64,000 nt of DNA from Gymnopus androsaceus JB14 (Eukaryota; Basidiomycota; Agaricomycetes; Agaricales; Omphalotaceae), in assembly GCA_009733575.1 (NCBI GenBank), contig ML769460.1, positions 176,203 to 240,202 on the forward strand. Reading direction: 5' to 3'. Made by a program: the position numbers and the translations under genes. The notes beneath the pieces are model-generated. The model saw only the letters and a program-made list of their open reading frames with translations. It did no database searches and had not been told where the DNA came from. Position 1 is the first letter of the stretch; every line of letters starts with the position of its first letter. Of this stretch, positions 9,702 to 22,703 are shown one piece after another.

Positions 9702-12700
9702 ATGTCTACCCCTCGTAGACGACTCTGCAAGTTCATCGACGCTCCTAGGGGATGTAATCGAGGTGTGAACTGCACTTTCTCTCATGATCGTAGTGCATCC
9801 GCCAGCGCTGGCGGGATACGCAGTGGCACACGAGATCCTCTATCTCCCTCCCCATCGATTCCACGTCGCAACGAATCCGGGGCTCCTCGAAACACATGCG
9901 ACTTCTTTTGGTCCACTGGACAATGCACTCGTGGATTCGATTGCACTTTTAGGCATATCCAGAAAACCAACGATGGTTCGAGTCCACAACCAGAGACCCA
10001 TTCTCGCAATGACCAGGACTTGGACTTCTCGACCGTAGAAGGTCTGGCTGATATAAACAATATTGTCCTCGATCCCCAGTATCGATGTAATCCATCGGAG
10101 GCTCATAATGAAATCAAAGAGTTTATCGGCGATCGTTACATTTTCCCGAGTCACAATGCACCTTCTGCAATGACCCAGTTTGCTAGAATCCTTGCTAGCG
10201 TAGACCGAAGAAACGGACTCTGGGTATGTTTCTTGTATAATGCTCCCGTCTCAATCATTAATGAGGACTATTCCCAGAATTCCGATCATGCTCAAGTGCG
10301 TTCACTGACTAAACCTTTACCTCTTTCCTAAAATATCTATGTTGCAGGCGTTTCTACAAATGATCATCCAAGTAAGTGTCGGACGATGTTCGTATCAGTG
10401 GCTCTATAACTCATTTCCCTTGATAGGGTAACGCTCTCAAACGTATCAATGAGATCCTCCAATACAAGAGCGTTTCTTCACGATCGGGAATGGGTTTCAA
10501 CACGCTTTCGTTCCAACGCGGCTATTTTGCTGTTCTTCAGGTGTGTTGAAGCGCGCTTTACTTAATGAATGCTGACGTTCAATTTCGTCCAGTTTCTTGC
10601 GTCGGATCTTATTTTGAAAAGCACCCTTCATCACAATCTCAAGTGCGTTCTATAGCATCCAATACTTGTATCTGCGCTGACATCGGATATGCCAACAGCG
10701 CCCTGTACACTGCTCTTGACAGTAGCTTTGAAACTCTCTGTGATATTGTCACGCAATGCATGAACGAGATGATGGAAAAGAAGACATGGAAGGATCCTAC
10801 ACCAGGGCTTCCTCATCATCGACAGTCCCAACTAACAGGTGTTGTGGTATTCACTACTCTCTGCACTCTACTTCAACAGTACGCATATTCACTTTATGTC
10901 AACCTGTTTCCACTGAAGGATCCATTCCAGGTTCTTTTTTCGTTTCAAGAAAGTGCTTCACAACCACCCCCGTATCATTCCGTTGGTCACTAACCTGCGA
11001 TCATGGTTCGACGAATGGGACAAGGCTATCTCTCAGCGTTTTCCTAGTTTCGAAGACAACCTAGATGATGAACTCCGCGCATTAACTGTGGATCAGATAC
11101 GCCAATCGATAGGTCGTCTTCAAGAAATCATACGGCGAGAACACGCTACCGCGGAGTCCCGAAAAAAGCCTGTAATTGCGACTTCAGCACTTAGCGAAGC
11201 CGACAGAAACTTGGCTTTGCTAACCCGTCTGAACCAGAGCTACGACCCTCCAGGTCATCTCCGGAAAGAAGGACCTCGTCATGACAATGATGCTGTCGAG
11301 ATTTCTGCCATCCGGATAGTCCCGACCCATGCTGAATTGCTTTCTCCGGTACCAGCGTATCTTCCTATCAATCTTGCGGATGCTCCCCACCATTGTCGCA
11401 AGGATTCGATGGAACGTGTCCTAGATATCCAGTTTCGCCTGTTGCGCGAAGAACTTGTGTGAGTACTAGTACCTTGACATAGACAAGCACTAATCCTTAT
11501 TCTCAATACAGAGCTCCTATACGAGAATCCATCTCAATCATCCAAGATGACCTCTACACTATCAATACCCGCCGCGGCAAGGGGAATAATCCTACACAAC
11601 TTGAAGAAGTTGTAGCTAGAAATGGAGGGATGTACCGCACCAAAGGACACAATTCGGTGATGTTTCAAGTCTATACCAATGTTGAATTCGCGCCCTTGAA
11701 GGCTGAACGCAGAGGTTTCACGGTGGGCCTTGCAATCGACGCTCCCCCTGGAGGAGCCCGAAATGCCGAGGCAAACGCTCGACAAGATTATTGGAAGCAT
11801 GCTGGCTCCAAGCGACTCACGTCGGGCTCCCTGGTTGCACTCCTTCTCGTCGCAAACCACCGTCTTACCATTTTTCTTGGAAGCGTAGCCTCCTCCAACT
11901 CTGAACTTGTAGACTCGTCCAAGTTCCACGAGTCACGCGTCGAGATTCGTGTCAATTTTTTGGACCCAGAGGTAGAGCTTATGGCCTTGAGACGCGACAA
12001 GGCAACTGTGAACGGCTCGCGGTTTGCAATTCTGGTCGATAACAACATTATGTTTGAATCGGTTCGACCGTTTCTGGACACATTACAGTCTGTGGAGCCA
12101 ACCTCGATTCAGTTTGGGCGTTATCTTTGTCCATCTGGGCGACTGAATGAAGTCCGCGTTCTTCCTCCAAAGGTATCGACTGCTCCGATGTTCAGATATA
12201 ATCTGGAATGTTTGGCTAAACCTGGAGAGTATATTCATCCTCTGAAATCTACTGATGAGGCTTCAGTTCACCGGGCACGTTTGGAACTCAAAAATTTGAG
12301 TATTTTAGATTCCAGTCAGGCTGATGCAGTAGTCGATGCACTGACTCGAGAAGTGGCTCTCATTCAAGGGTAAGTCTGTGCGCATAACCTGTTTCCACTT
12401 CAACTAATGATGCCTTTACAGTCCTCCCGGTACTGGAAAGGTACGTTGATCTATGTTACCCTTGTCAGTACAGATGTCTGATGAATCCCAGAGCTTTACA
12501 GGAAAGGAGATTCTCCGTGTTCTGTTCAAGAGCAAAATTCGCCCTGTGGTTCTCATAGCGTTCACGAATCATGCGCTTGACCACATGCTTCTCTCACTGC
12601 TAGATGCTCAAATCACGTCGAGCTTTGTGAGGTTGGGATCGCGTGCTTCCAGCGAGCGTATCGCTGAGTACAGTCTGGATAAACTCGAGAGGACTGCTTC

Positions 12701-15700
12701 TCAAACTTCGAGTTTGGAACGTACAGTGCGAAAGGAGTACTACGAGATGAAACAACTCGAGGACCGAATGAAGAAGATCCTGGAAAAGATTCAGATTCCT
12801 GAGGTTACTTTAGCCGGTATAACGGAGTACCTTGAATCTTTTTCTCCTTCCCAGCTTGAATCGATTCAGCAACCTCCCTTTTGGATAACAAAACTCTCCG
12901 AAGAAATACTTGGAGATTCCAAAGACAATGACAACAATCAGTGGACTAAGGTTTCTCACAAGAAACGTCGCTCGGAAGACAAGCAAATCGTCAATACTAT
13001 ATATGGATTCTGGAAGTTTGCTCACGACTTGGAGTTTATCCGACCTCCAATCCTCGACACTTCGAGTCAACTAGCGCCTAAGAAAGGGCAGAAAGGGCAG
13101 AAGAAGGCAGTAAAGCCCGAGTCTAATGCCCAAGATGTTACCGCTGATTATCGCTCCCGTATGAGCACATTCTTTGGAGCACTCGGTTTTGGCGATCAGA
13201 TACCCGGTGTACCTAATGGTCGCCGACCTGTTACCAATCTTCTCGGCGTGGAGAATGTCTGGTCAATGTCGGCAGAAGAAAGACTGGATCTAGCGATGTT
13301 TTTTGAAGATGGAATGAGGCGGGATGCGTATACCTCATGTTTGCATGAGTATGAGCTTGCGAGGAAGGAATACGAGGAGGCATGTCAACGGTACAATGAT
13401 GTCAAAGATGAGGTGAGTGAATGTATGAGATTGCGTCTCTGGCACTGATAGTTTGGTTTAGAATCGTCGACGGCTACTGACCTCTGTCGATCTCATTGGT
13501 TGCACTACGAACGGTGCCGCTAAGCTCACTTCGCTACTCACGGTCAGTTGAATTATCGTTTTCAATTCATAGAGTCATTAAATGCATAGACAGACTGTAG
13601 CACCGAAAGTACTCATGGTAGAAGAAGCGGGCCAAGTTCTTGAGGCTCATATCCTGGCATCTCTGGTTCCATCTGGTCAGTATTGAATTATGTTCCAATT
13701 GACGTTGTTGACGCCTTTTCTATGAACCATTAGTTCAGCACTTGATAGCTATTGGCGATCCACAGCAACTTCGACCAAACATTGCGAACTATAGTATGTG
13801 CACTTCTCAGTTCACAATCCGAAGTTAACATTTTCTCTATGAAGATTTGTCCATGGATAGTGAAGCGCGGAAAAGAACTCTTCAAATTTGATCGCTCGCT
13901 TATGGAGCGGTTATCTGACATGGGTTTGCCAATGTCCCAAATCAACGTACAGAGACGAATGAGGCCAAGCATCTCCGCACATATACGGTAAGCGTATCTC
14001 AATAATCGGAGCCAACGATTTCTGACTGTAGAGTTCAGGACCATTTTGTATCCAAAACTCGGAGGATCACCCGCAGGTTACGAGATATCCTTCGGTGCAG
14101 GGGATGCAAAGCGATGTATTCTTCCTGAGCCACATGAATAGTGAGAGTGGCGGAGGAGATGAATCATCGGTTTCGAAATCAAACGCGTTTGAGGTAGGCT
14201 ATATCACAAACGTTATTTTTAATGGTCTTTCTGATGAACTTTGGACTGATGAAGGTCGCTATGATTGTGGATCTTGTCATGTATTTCCTGAAACAAGACG
14301 GATATAGCGCTCCTGGTGACATTGCGGTCTTATGCGCTTATCTCGGACAGCTACAGAAAGTCAAGGCTGCTTTAAAGGACCTTAAAGTAGTGGTATCACT
14401 TGACGAGCGTGACGAAGAGCAGCTAGTGCGACAGGGAATAGAGGATGAAGGAACCACTGAACAAGTGGTCGTTGCGCGCCATGTCAGTTGTATTCAAGAC
14501 ACTTTTTCAATGATGCTCATAGACATTTTATCAGATTCGCCTTGGAACAGTTGATATTTTCCAGGGAGAGGAAGCAAAGATTGTGATAGTGTCTTTAGTT
14601 CGAAACTCTGGATCGTTTGAAGGAAACGGTGCTCCAATAGGATTTCTGAAGGTAAGCGTCATTCTTGTGCATCTATCGAAGCAGTTTCCAAACCGAGTTT
14701 CTAGTCTGTTAATCGATTGAATGTTGCATTGTCTCGCGCTCAACATGGACTATATGTCCTTGGGAATGCCTCCAATCTGCGGCAGAACGAGGCTTGGCGT
14801 ACTATCATCGATGGAATGGAAAAAGAAGGCCAAATTGGATACGGCTTCCCTATCGTTTGCCCTCGGCACCCGGAACAGCAAAGCATCATTACTGAACCAG
14901 GAGAGCTGTCTCGCAAATCGCCTGAAGGTATGCAAATATTTTCAACAGGATGGAAATTTCTGACTGACATTTTTGTAGGAGGATGTCTTCTGAATTGTGG
15001 CTATCGAATGGAGTGTGGTCACAACTGCCCTTCCGTGGTGAGCCCTCTTTATTCACGTAGCTGCTATGGCCTTCATAACGTGGGTTTTAGTGTCATTTGG
15101 ACCGCGATAATCATCGTAGCATGAAATGTATGATGCCTTGTCTTCGAACACCGTGCCCTAGGTCACACCCTTGCGACAAGTTTTGCTCTGATCCTTGCGG
15201 GCTTTGCGAATTTGACGTTGGTGAGATGGCCCTTCCATGTGGTCATCCCGCACAATCCGTCCTTTGGTATACAAACTTCAACATTGTATTCGTACAGACT
15301 GATAATTTATGTTCACAGTTACGAAGCTGATAACCTCAAATCCGTGTATTGCAGCGAACTAGTACGAAAAGAGCTTCCGGGGTGCGAGCACTCTGCCTTT
15401 ATGCATTGTTCTATGCCGACAGAGAATTTCCGCTGCACGAAGACTTGTGGTGGTTTGATGGCTTGCTGTGGACGAACTTGCAAGTCGTCTTGCTCGGATT
15501 GTCAACAAAAGTCGAGTCCTACACCGGGGGCGACCGGTCCAGTACAACGTCTCTCTCATAAAGAGCATCACTGCGAACGCCCCTTGTACTGTGAACATTT
15601 GTGTGGTCAAATCTGCCATTCTCCTAAAGATAGTGATTGCACCGCGTTTTGTAAGGAGAAATGCCGACAGATTTGTGCTCACCATGAATGTCCGAAAGCA

Positions 15701-17767
15701 TGCGGAGACGCTTGCGCCCCTTGTGCCGAACCGTGTCCTTGGATTTGTCCGCACTCTTCTTGTCCAGTTAACGTGCGGAGCTGTACGTTTTTCATTCTTT
15801 ACCAATCGCTTAGTCTGATACTGAACCTTCGATAGATATGCGCCCGACTTCCTTGCGATGTACCGTTGTCAAGAAACGTTAAAATGCGGACATCCAGTGC
15901 AATTCAAGTAGGTCTTTTTGCCATCTGAAGCAGCTGCAGTTTGTTGATCAGGGAATATCAGTTTGCGGGGAAGACTGCGAGCAAGCAGAAATGCGTCTCT
16001 TGTCTTTCTGAAGATGCAAAGCAAGACATTGTCGATTTCGTGCTCCAGAGATCTCTCGCGGATATTCCCTTGGATTCAACCGACAGTCAGCGAGCGGCTA
16101 ATCACGCTTGACTGTGGCCACATCTTTACCGTGGAGACTCTCGACGGTCACTGCCATATGTCCGACTTTTACGAGATTGACCAGCTAGGTCGGTATTTAT
16201 CCATGAAAGCCCCTCCAACCGGCGAGTTTCAGAAACCGCCAACTTGTCCTACGTGCAGAGGCCCAATCACCGCACGCAGGTACGGACGAATCATCAAGCG
16301 TGCTAATCTCGATATTTTAGGAGCAGAATGTGGCTAGTGAATCTAGCTAAAGCGCTTAACGATGTCAGCCCTACAATTCAGATTCTTCACTCCCGAATTC
16401 CGACTCTGGAGACAGTCGTTGAAAGGATTTGAAGTACGAAGGGTCCAGCGATGCGCTTCCAGATCTCGAAAAGCTCAAAGCTGGAACGAGAGGCAAAGTT
16501 CGGAGGTGCCAATGAAATATTACCATCGAGCATGCTTACCAGAAATGCGATGTCTAAATTCCATGGGATACCAACAGGAGAAGCGAAGGCCTGGTCGGAT
16601 TTGATTGCAAACTTCTTTGGAGTTTACAAGAAGGTAGAACGGGTCGTATCAACACACGCTCGGCCCATGTTCGCGCCTATGAAGCGGCACTCTCCACGCT
16701 CTATCGCCTCGAACTGTCTGAATATGGCCTCAGACGCATCTTCCAATGGACCAAATCCTCAGAAACATCGCTTTCCAGAATGTGAACAGAAAGATCGGAC
16801 CAGCCTCCTCCCAAAGCTGATCGTCGCTACCAAGCTTGAGGCTTTCCTTATCTCTCTTGAACTGAGGTTTAACATTAGGGAGCTTGGCACGAATCCGGGT
16901 GGAACAGACTTCCGCTGACATCGAACGACGAGGAGATACGAAATGTCAGACGTCCTGTGGGCCTCCTTTGTGGATTTTCTCTACCATTCCTGTGAAGTAG
17001 ATTGCCGGAAAGCGATCGCTATTGCAGACAAGTCGTCTTCTTCCGGCTTGGCAGCTCGTTCTACGGCTCTACTCTCTGTTTCCGAATTCGAACGCTTCCG
17101 TTTCGACATTATGCAGAGAAGGGCTGAGAGCGTGATCTCGACGGAGCAGAACCTAGGAGATTGGAAGGCGGAATTTGCAACGGAGATACGCTTGCACGCT
17201 AATGGTATGCGTGCCTTCCTGGAAAAAGCGGAAAGCGTGTACATGCGCAGCCGACCGATGAAAACCCCCCAGAAATTTCGGGAGGAGCAGTGGTTGGTTC
17301 CAGGATAATTGTCGAACTCGGGTGAACCGCTGCATGGACGATTTGGGGAATTGGAGAAATCATGTTGTCAACGGCGCGGTGTATCAGGCTGTATCGGATT
17401 GCAGGAGAAGGAAGATATTATAAAGGCATTTTGGTTTTCGCATCGGGGTCACTTTTACCAGTGCCCTAATGGGCATCCCTTTGTTATTACGGAGGTAAGC
17501 AATTGGTGTTTTTGCGAGATGTAACATCATTAACTGACGAAAATCAAAGTGCGGAGGAGCCATGGAAGCTAGCTTATGGTAAATACTTAATCTCTCAATC
17601 GGAGTACAGAAGCTAATACTTAGTTCCATAGCCCAGAATGTGGAGAACAAATCGGAGGTCAAGATCATAACCTCAATACTTCAAATTCTCGTGCAAGAGA
17701 GCTCGAGGATCTCGCAGGGCGAGCGGGTGCTGAAAGAAGTCCTTGGGCGTGGGCCCGGGATGCGTAG
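9702..17767 (+). CDS. NFX1/ZNFX1-type SF1 helicase with CCCH, NFX1 and RZ zinc fingers (frame disrupted)
   Basis: UPF1-like superfamily 1 RNA helicase; relatives (animal ZNFX1, fission-yeast Hrr1) act in small-RNA silencing. The start at 9702 (MSTPRRRLCKF) precedes two CCCH fingers (C-X8-C-X5-C-X3-H, then C-X7-C-X5-C-X3-H). Many short exons follow (for example 10278-10295, 10348-10371, 10427-10540). Walker A PPGTGK sits on a 19-nt exon (12422-12440); Walker B-like VEEAGQ is near 13620; IGDPQQLRP near 13755; motif VI-like NVALSRAQHGLYVLG near 14720. NFX1-type Cys-rich repeats run from about 14985 to 15930. A C-terminal RZ finger (CPNGHPF, then CGGAMEASLCPECGEQIGG) ends at TAG 17765-17767. Single-base insertions break the frame near 13871-13874, 14061, 15770, 15865, 16095 and 16320, with more after that, so either this is a pseudogene or the assembly has indel errors. 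Confidence 0.8.
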
Positions 17768-18450
17768 TTTGACTCTTTTTCTATGTAATGTTGTTTACCA
17801 TTTTGTTCGTTATAAATGTAGTATCGACATATGTACAATTCTGGTCAATTTAGAATATACATACTTTTTCACCAATCTCAGCATCTACGGTTTTGCGGTT
17901 TCGCAGGAATTTGCGACAGCCGGCCGGGGATCCAAAATTCCATTTTCCTCGAAAATGCTCCGAAAGTTTTCCTCTCTCTCAAAAGAGGCCTTGGCGAGCA
18001 CGATACCCTCAGAAGATTCGAGCTTCGGTTTAGCACGTCACCATTCACCCGGTGGACCTCGGGACTAATACAAAGCTATCACGGTCCCTTTCGGTCTTCC
18101 CGGAGGGGGAGAGAAAACGCCAACAAAATTTTGTCTCCAGCTTGAACCATCAAAGGCAGTAAGCTGTAGATTCGTCCTGCAGTGCCTAACGGGAGCCCCT
18201 GTACTCGGCTTTGCCATCCTGTAAGGCTCGTTCCAAGGAGTTCCAAGGGCTGGCGAACTTCGATGAGATCAGTCCCACGAAGACAAAGCGATCTCTAACG
18301 CCTTCCATCAACTTCAACATTTGACTCATCCTTCTCCAACGCGTCCAGCTGATAATCAACAAAGTAGCAACAGTGGGTGAATCAGCTTACCTTACAACAT
18401 CGGACTCGGCATTTCTACCCGTTTCAACAGCATTCTCGCCTTTAGCAATC
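17768..18450. repeat. Intergenic part of the duplicated helicase-tail/F-box block
   Basis: Non-coding as far as I can tell. It matches about 43890-44779 upstream of F-box copy 2, with small indels, and its first third also matches about 39080-39250. It must contain the promoter of the F-box-like gene at 18451. Confidence 0.55.
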
Positions 18451-20730
18451 ATGAACCCAATCCTTCTCAATGATATTCTAGTAGAAATCGGCTCTCATGT
18501 CAACCCTGGACCCGACCTTCTTAACCTATCTTTAACTGTGAGTCAAGCTTGGATTCTATTGTCGAAGCGACTTTACTAACCCAAACATAGTCGAGATGGA
18601 TTCACAGCAATATTTATCCATTACTTTTCCGCGATATAGAACTACGGGACTACAACAATTCGCAGAAAATCGTTCAGCATCTTCTCCTCAACCCTCAAGT
18701 AGCTCGTACTGTCCAGTCGCTTGTACTGCGACCCAGTTTCCTCCAATTGTCTTCCGAGGAACTTCTTGCACGCGAACAAGACCTTGCTCGCAATGTAGAA
18801 CGGCTGGCACCTAATCTTTACAACTTGCGGAAGTTTGTCTGGGATGGTATCGAAATTCCAGCGAGTAGTCTGTGGGCCAGTTTGAAGCTTGGATGTCCTT
18901 ATTTGAAACAGATTGGGGCAAATCTTGGAAATGAGAAACTGGACCCTGACAGCGAGGTAAGTTCTTCGATATCTTGTCAGAAGCAATTTTCACGGTTGAA
19001 TCCCATTAGTTGTTTTCATTTTCTGATCTGACAAGCTTCTCTCTGACCTCGGAACTTCATTACAACATTCCAACGTTTCTTAACGGTAAATCCCTTGCTC
19101 TTCGTGCTCTCATGATCAAGACCTTGAACATAATCCGATGTTAGAAAATATGATTCGTTACGGAGAAGAGTTCCCTCTGGCTCTCTGGACCATGCTGATT
19201 GACCGATCCCCTCGTCTTCGGACCCTTGCTCTGGGTGACGGTGGTATCACTATGTACACTGAACGCCTATTCAGTCTATGTCCGATTCTTCATGCGCGTT
19301 GGCCTTACCTACACACTCTCTCAATCTCTGGAGCTTGCGTTGGCGACCGGCTTGATTTCGACTCACTCAATGAAAAACGATTCGCGGCCTTCATCGAGGC
19401 TCATCATGAAACTCTGAAGCACATATCTTTCTATCAAGTTCACGTCCAGTCCGGTGATCGAGACCCACCACTTCTTGAGCATCAAAGGGCGATATGGTTT
19501 CAAAGATTTGAAACTAATGCCGGTTGTGCCACTGTCGCTACACGAAGTGGTCTTTACGGATAGAGCATTCTGCGGGATATCTATGCCAGAACTGACGCGC
19601 TTTCTGAGAAGTCTGAGAGCGTTGAGAAAGCTGGAAGTTCGGTTGGATTTCTCGGAACTTGTGCCGATAAATGCAGAAACCGAGAAACTAAAGTTGCTCT
19701 ACAGGCTTCAAATTAAAGATCTAAAGGAGCTGGTCGAAAGTTGTCCCAGTCTGGAGAGCCTGAAACTGTTCTTATCAACCTCAAAGGATGAAACAATCTA
19801 TTGGGTGAGCTCTCTTCTTTCTTTCTTCGACCATCATTACTCATATCATTGTGTTAGCGTGATATCCCTCTCATCCTCGGCCAACATCAGCTCAAACATC
19901 TCGAGGTGTGGAAGACTCCGAAATCAGACGATCTCGGATTAAAGGATGCCGCGATTCAGATTGCTCTGGCTGAAAACTCCTCCAACCCAGATAATAGTCA
20001 CAGTCCTTCATCTGACATCCCACTATCCTCGCCAATCGAATTCGCTACTCCCAGACTCGAAACTATCACTCTCGCGGGTTGTCTTTGGATTGGCCATCGA
20101 CTCGCCGACGATAAACTGATCCAGGTACTCTTTCATGGAACATACCGCATCCATCGACAGACAGTTTCCAATGAAGGGGATTCAGACTTACCTTCCGTGG
20201 ACGAGACAAGAAGCGACAAACCTAGTCCCTCGATGTCCACCGGGAAAAATGGATATCAAGCTACACCCCAAGTCGAGACTATCCCAAAACAAACCATTGT
20301 TACTCTCATGGCAAATGAACGAGGCGGTGAATTGGGTTGGCCTGTTCGCCATTACCCCATTCAGCTGGGTGCTTTGATGGGCTCGAACAAGGTGATGATG
20401 AAAGGGAAGATGAAAGGGGAGAAGTTTGTCGCTGGTCAGAGGGAGTGGCATATGATTGAGCCTAATGAGACTGTTCTCCGACGAACTCCCTTTCTACTTT
20501 TGGAACTTTTTGGATTGTCGATGATGATAATATGTTTCATTTGCTCCCTGGAGGTCGATAACCCTTGGCTAGGTTGGGATCTTATCGCGTTGGCGGTAGT
20601 GGTGGTGGGTTTCATTACTGTTTTATTTTCTGGCCCCCAGTCCCTCTCCCGGGACATCGGTCGAATTGTTTTCCAAATTGGTGCAATGGGTGTTGGACTT
20701 CCGCCGTTATGGAGGTCGTATAAAGCATAA
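18451..20730 (+). CDS. F-box-like/LRR protein with C-terminal membrane hairpin (copy 1)
   Basis: Probable SCF-type adaptor relative; substrate unknown. Exons: 18451-18537, 18591-18956, 19010-19804 and 19858-20730, all with GT/AG introns of about 53 nt. The N-terminus (LLNDILVEIG, then NLSLT joined to a segment with LLFRDIELRDY) resembles the F-box-like domain of basidiomycete families. The middle has leucine-rich segments (for example SLWASLKLGCPYLKQIG and TRFLRSLRALRKLEVRLDF). The last exon encodes a Ser/Pro linker and two hydrophobic helices (LLLELFGLSMMIICFICSLE and LIALAVVVVGFITVLF), unusual for an F-box protein; a separate gene fused by the model is possible. Two frame breaks within exon 3 (near 19125 and 19460-19500) mean it may not be functional. 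Copy 2 is at 44780-47026 and a fragmentary copy 3 at 51450-55440. Confidence 0.6.
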
Positions 20731-21280
20731 TAAATCGTTAGACTCAAACACATGTTCCTTTCTCGCGACACAGATCCTTTCTCCACGCTATACCTGATGA
20801 TTATCCCTTTTCTTTTCTCGCTTCAATCCGTTCCCCAGCATCTAGTGCGCTCCTCCCGCTTGCGACATCCTAATACTTTCATTAATACCGTCTTTTATTA
20901 TTATTGAACCCGTTCTTCCTCGGCCTACATACTGTACCAATTTTTCAGCGACGAACGACCATGTCTCAAGATTATTACTTATTGAAACAGACACGGCCTA
21001 CTATACCTTTTTCTTCGGCCACACTGGATTTGACGGACCTTTCGCGCGCGCTCTACCGATGAACTTGAAATGACCAAGATCGATACTTTTGTATCAATAC
21101 AGTCTTTTCTTTCCAAGCATGCACTACTTACTACTACTTTGAAGTTGCTAGCACTAGCCCTCAAGTTCATTAGTTAATACTGTAATATAATTTTGTGTAG
21201 TTCCTTAAGTATAGAAGATCCAAGCGACATAGATCTCCCTGTAGTGTTTCCAAGTCCCCTGCACTACTGTTCGGCACAAT
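20731..21280. repeat. 3' flank of F-box-like gene, present three times
   Basis: No gene seen. The stretch starting with the AAATCGTTAGACTCAAACAC word recurs after copy 2 (from about 47026) and copy 3 (from about 55438), showing that the duplication extends past the coding end by about 450-550 bases. Confidence 0.6.
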
Positions 21281-22102
21281 CGATACCGAGCTTCATACGC
21301 ACTTTTGCATGAATCTCGACAAGTCCTTCAGACTTGCGTTCATCCGATTACCCCTATTCCAGTAGTGTTTAAGTAGTTACTTACGTATTACAAATGCAGA
21401 TTGGTCTCTTGTTCGTAACTACCATCTCCTCAGCTACATCCGCTGCTGAGTATATCTCAAAGACGGTACGGGGATGTTCAGATTCCCTCAGTATCTCCCC
21501 TCGAACTCGTGCAGGTTTGAGCCACGCTCAGCACTCATTCCGGCGCCACACCAACAGAACATTTCTCTCTCTGACAAGCATTTCAGAAGCAAGTTGTTTG
21601 TCAATACAAGAAAGATTTCCACAGGGCTCTTGAGTATACTATGCATAGTATAAACTGAGGCTCTTATGCAAGCGAGTTCACGTCCTTATGCCAGCCGAAA
21701 TCCAGTCGAATTATCTGTCTTCTCTCCTTTACGCAGATTCTCATTCTCAAACTCTCGATACTCTATCGACTCGGATATGTTCGGAATATTGCTGTTAAAT
21801 GTATGGTACGTGTTATCAGTCATTCAAATCCCATCTCGATATCAAGATGGTTCATAAGACAATGCGTATTTAAATGGATAACTGACAAGATAGCGTATCA
21901 CACCTCAACCGCAGCAGGGCTGTGCAACGATTTAGGGCTCACTATACGGTGGTGCCAACCATCCAGGAGTTCGATCTCAATCATCTCTGTTCGGCGTCGA
22001 CTTCATTGATTCGAACGATGTGCATCATCATAAGTATAGCTTCCTCCCTGCCTTTCATCTCATTTCTTCTTAGTACTCCACCGACCACTGTCTCTCCTTG
22101 CA
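21281..22102 (+). repeat. Upstream region of copy B, inverted homologue of 2368-2922 plus 5826-6090
   Basis: It contains, in one uninterrupted stretch, sequence that in the copy A locus is split by the 2923-5825 insertion. It precedes the start codon of copy B at 22103, so it carries the presumed promoter. Short open frames here (for example 21394-21633) are not supported as genes. Confidence 0.55.
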
Positions 22103-22237
22103 ATGTTTTCGCCAGCCTGGTGAGCCGATATCCCTTTGCTTGAGCATCCTTCTAACACATCAATAGGCTGCTGTATTCGCTTCTACTTTCCCATAGTATT
22201 GGCACAGCTTTTTCTGCACAGATTAGTGCTCCCACAG

Positions 22238-22470
22238 TGTAACGGGTATAATTCCCTATTTGGTTAAATATTACTTTATTAGGAATTAGCCCCGGACTAC
22301 TTAAATAGATTACGATACAACTACATATCTTATCTATCTACTTAACCTCTTACCACTACTCTCGATTACTCGACTATCTACGCCTGTACTTCTCGTACCT
22401 AGTGCTCAATACTAAGCACTGTCTGGCTTAGCTCCCGAGTGATTTAGAATCCACGGTAAGAGCCCTTACA
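22238..22470 (+). repeat. 5' LTR of the Ty3/gypsy element
   Basis: Begins TGTAACGGG and ends CCCTTACA, with TGTAA/TTACA inverted termini. It differs from the 3' LTR at one base (CG here, CA in the 3' LTR, in the ATTACRATAC context), itself a CpG transition. It should hold promoter and polyadenylation signals. Confidence 0.95.
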
Positions 22471-22703
22471 TATTTTTTAAGCCTCAGAATATTGTCCGCT
22501 AGGGACGACATTACTGGCATAGGAGAAAATTTTATTCTCCCTCCTTTGTGCTTTACACGGTGGCCACACAACCACTGAACAAACGGCATAATCGCTCGGA
22601 AACCCGAGCGATCTTGGAGGAGAGTAAACAACTCCCTTATTTTAACTATTCCCCATCGTCGTATACAGTCAACTCCGACCAAGTTTTGACTTATAATAAT
22701 AAA

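Noticed and set aside
22471..22520. tRNA primer-binding site or Tf1-like self-priming
   Set aside because: No TGG-start primer site follows the 5' LTR, and the best LTR match to the downstream TTAAGCC is only about 6 bp, too short to claim.
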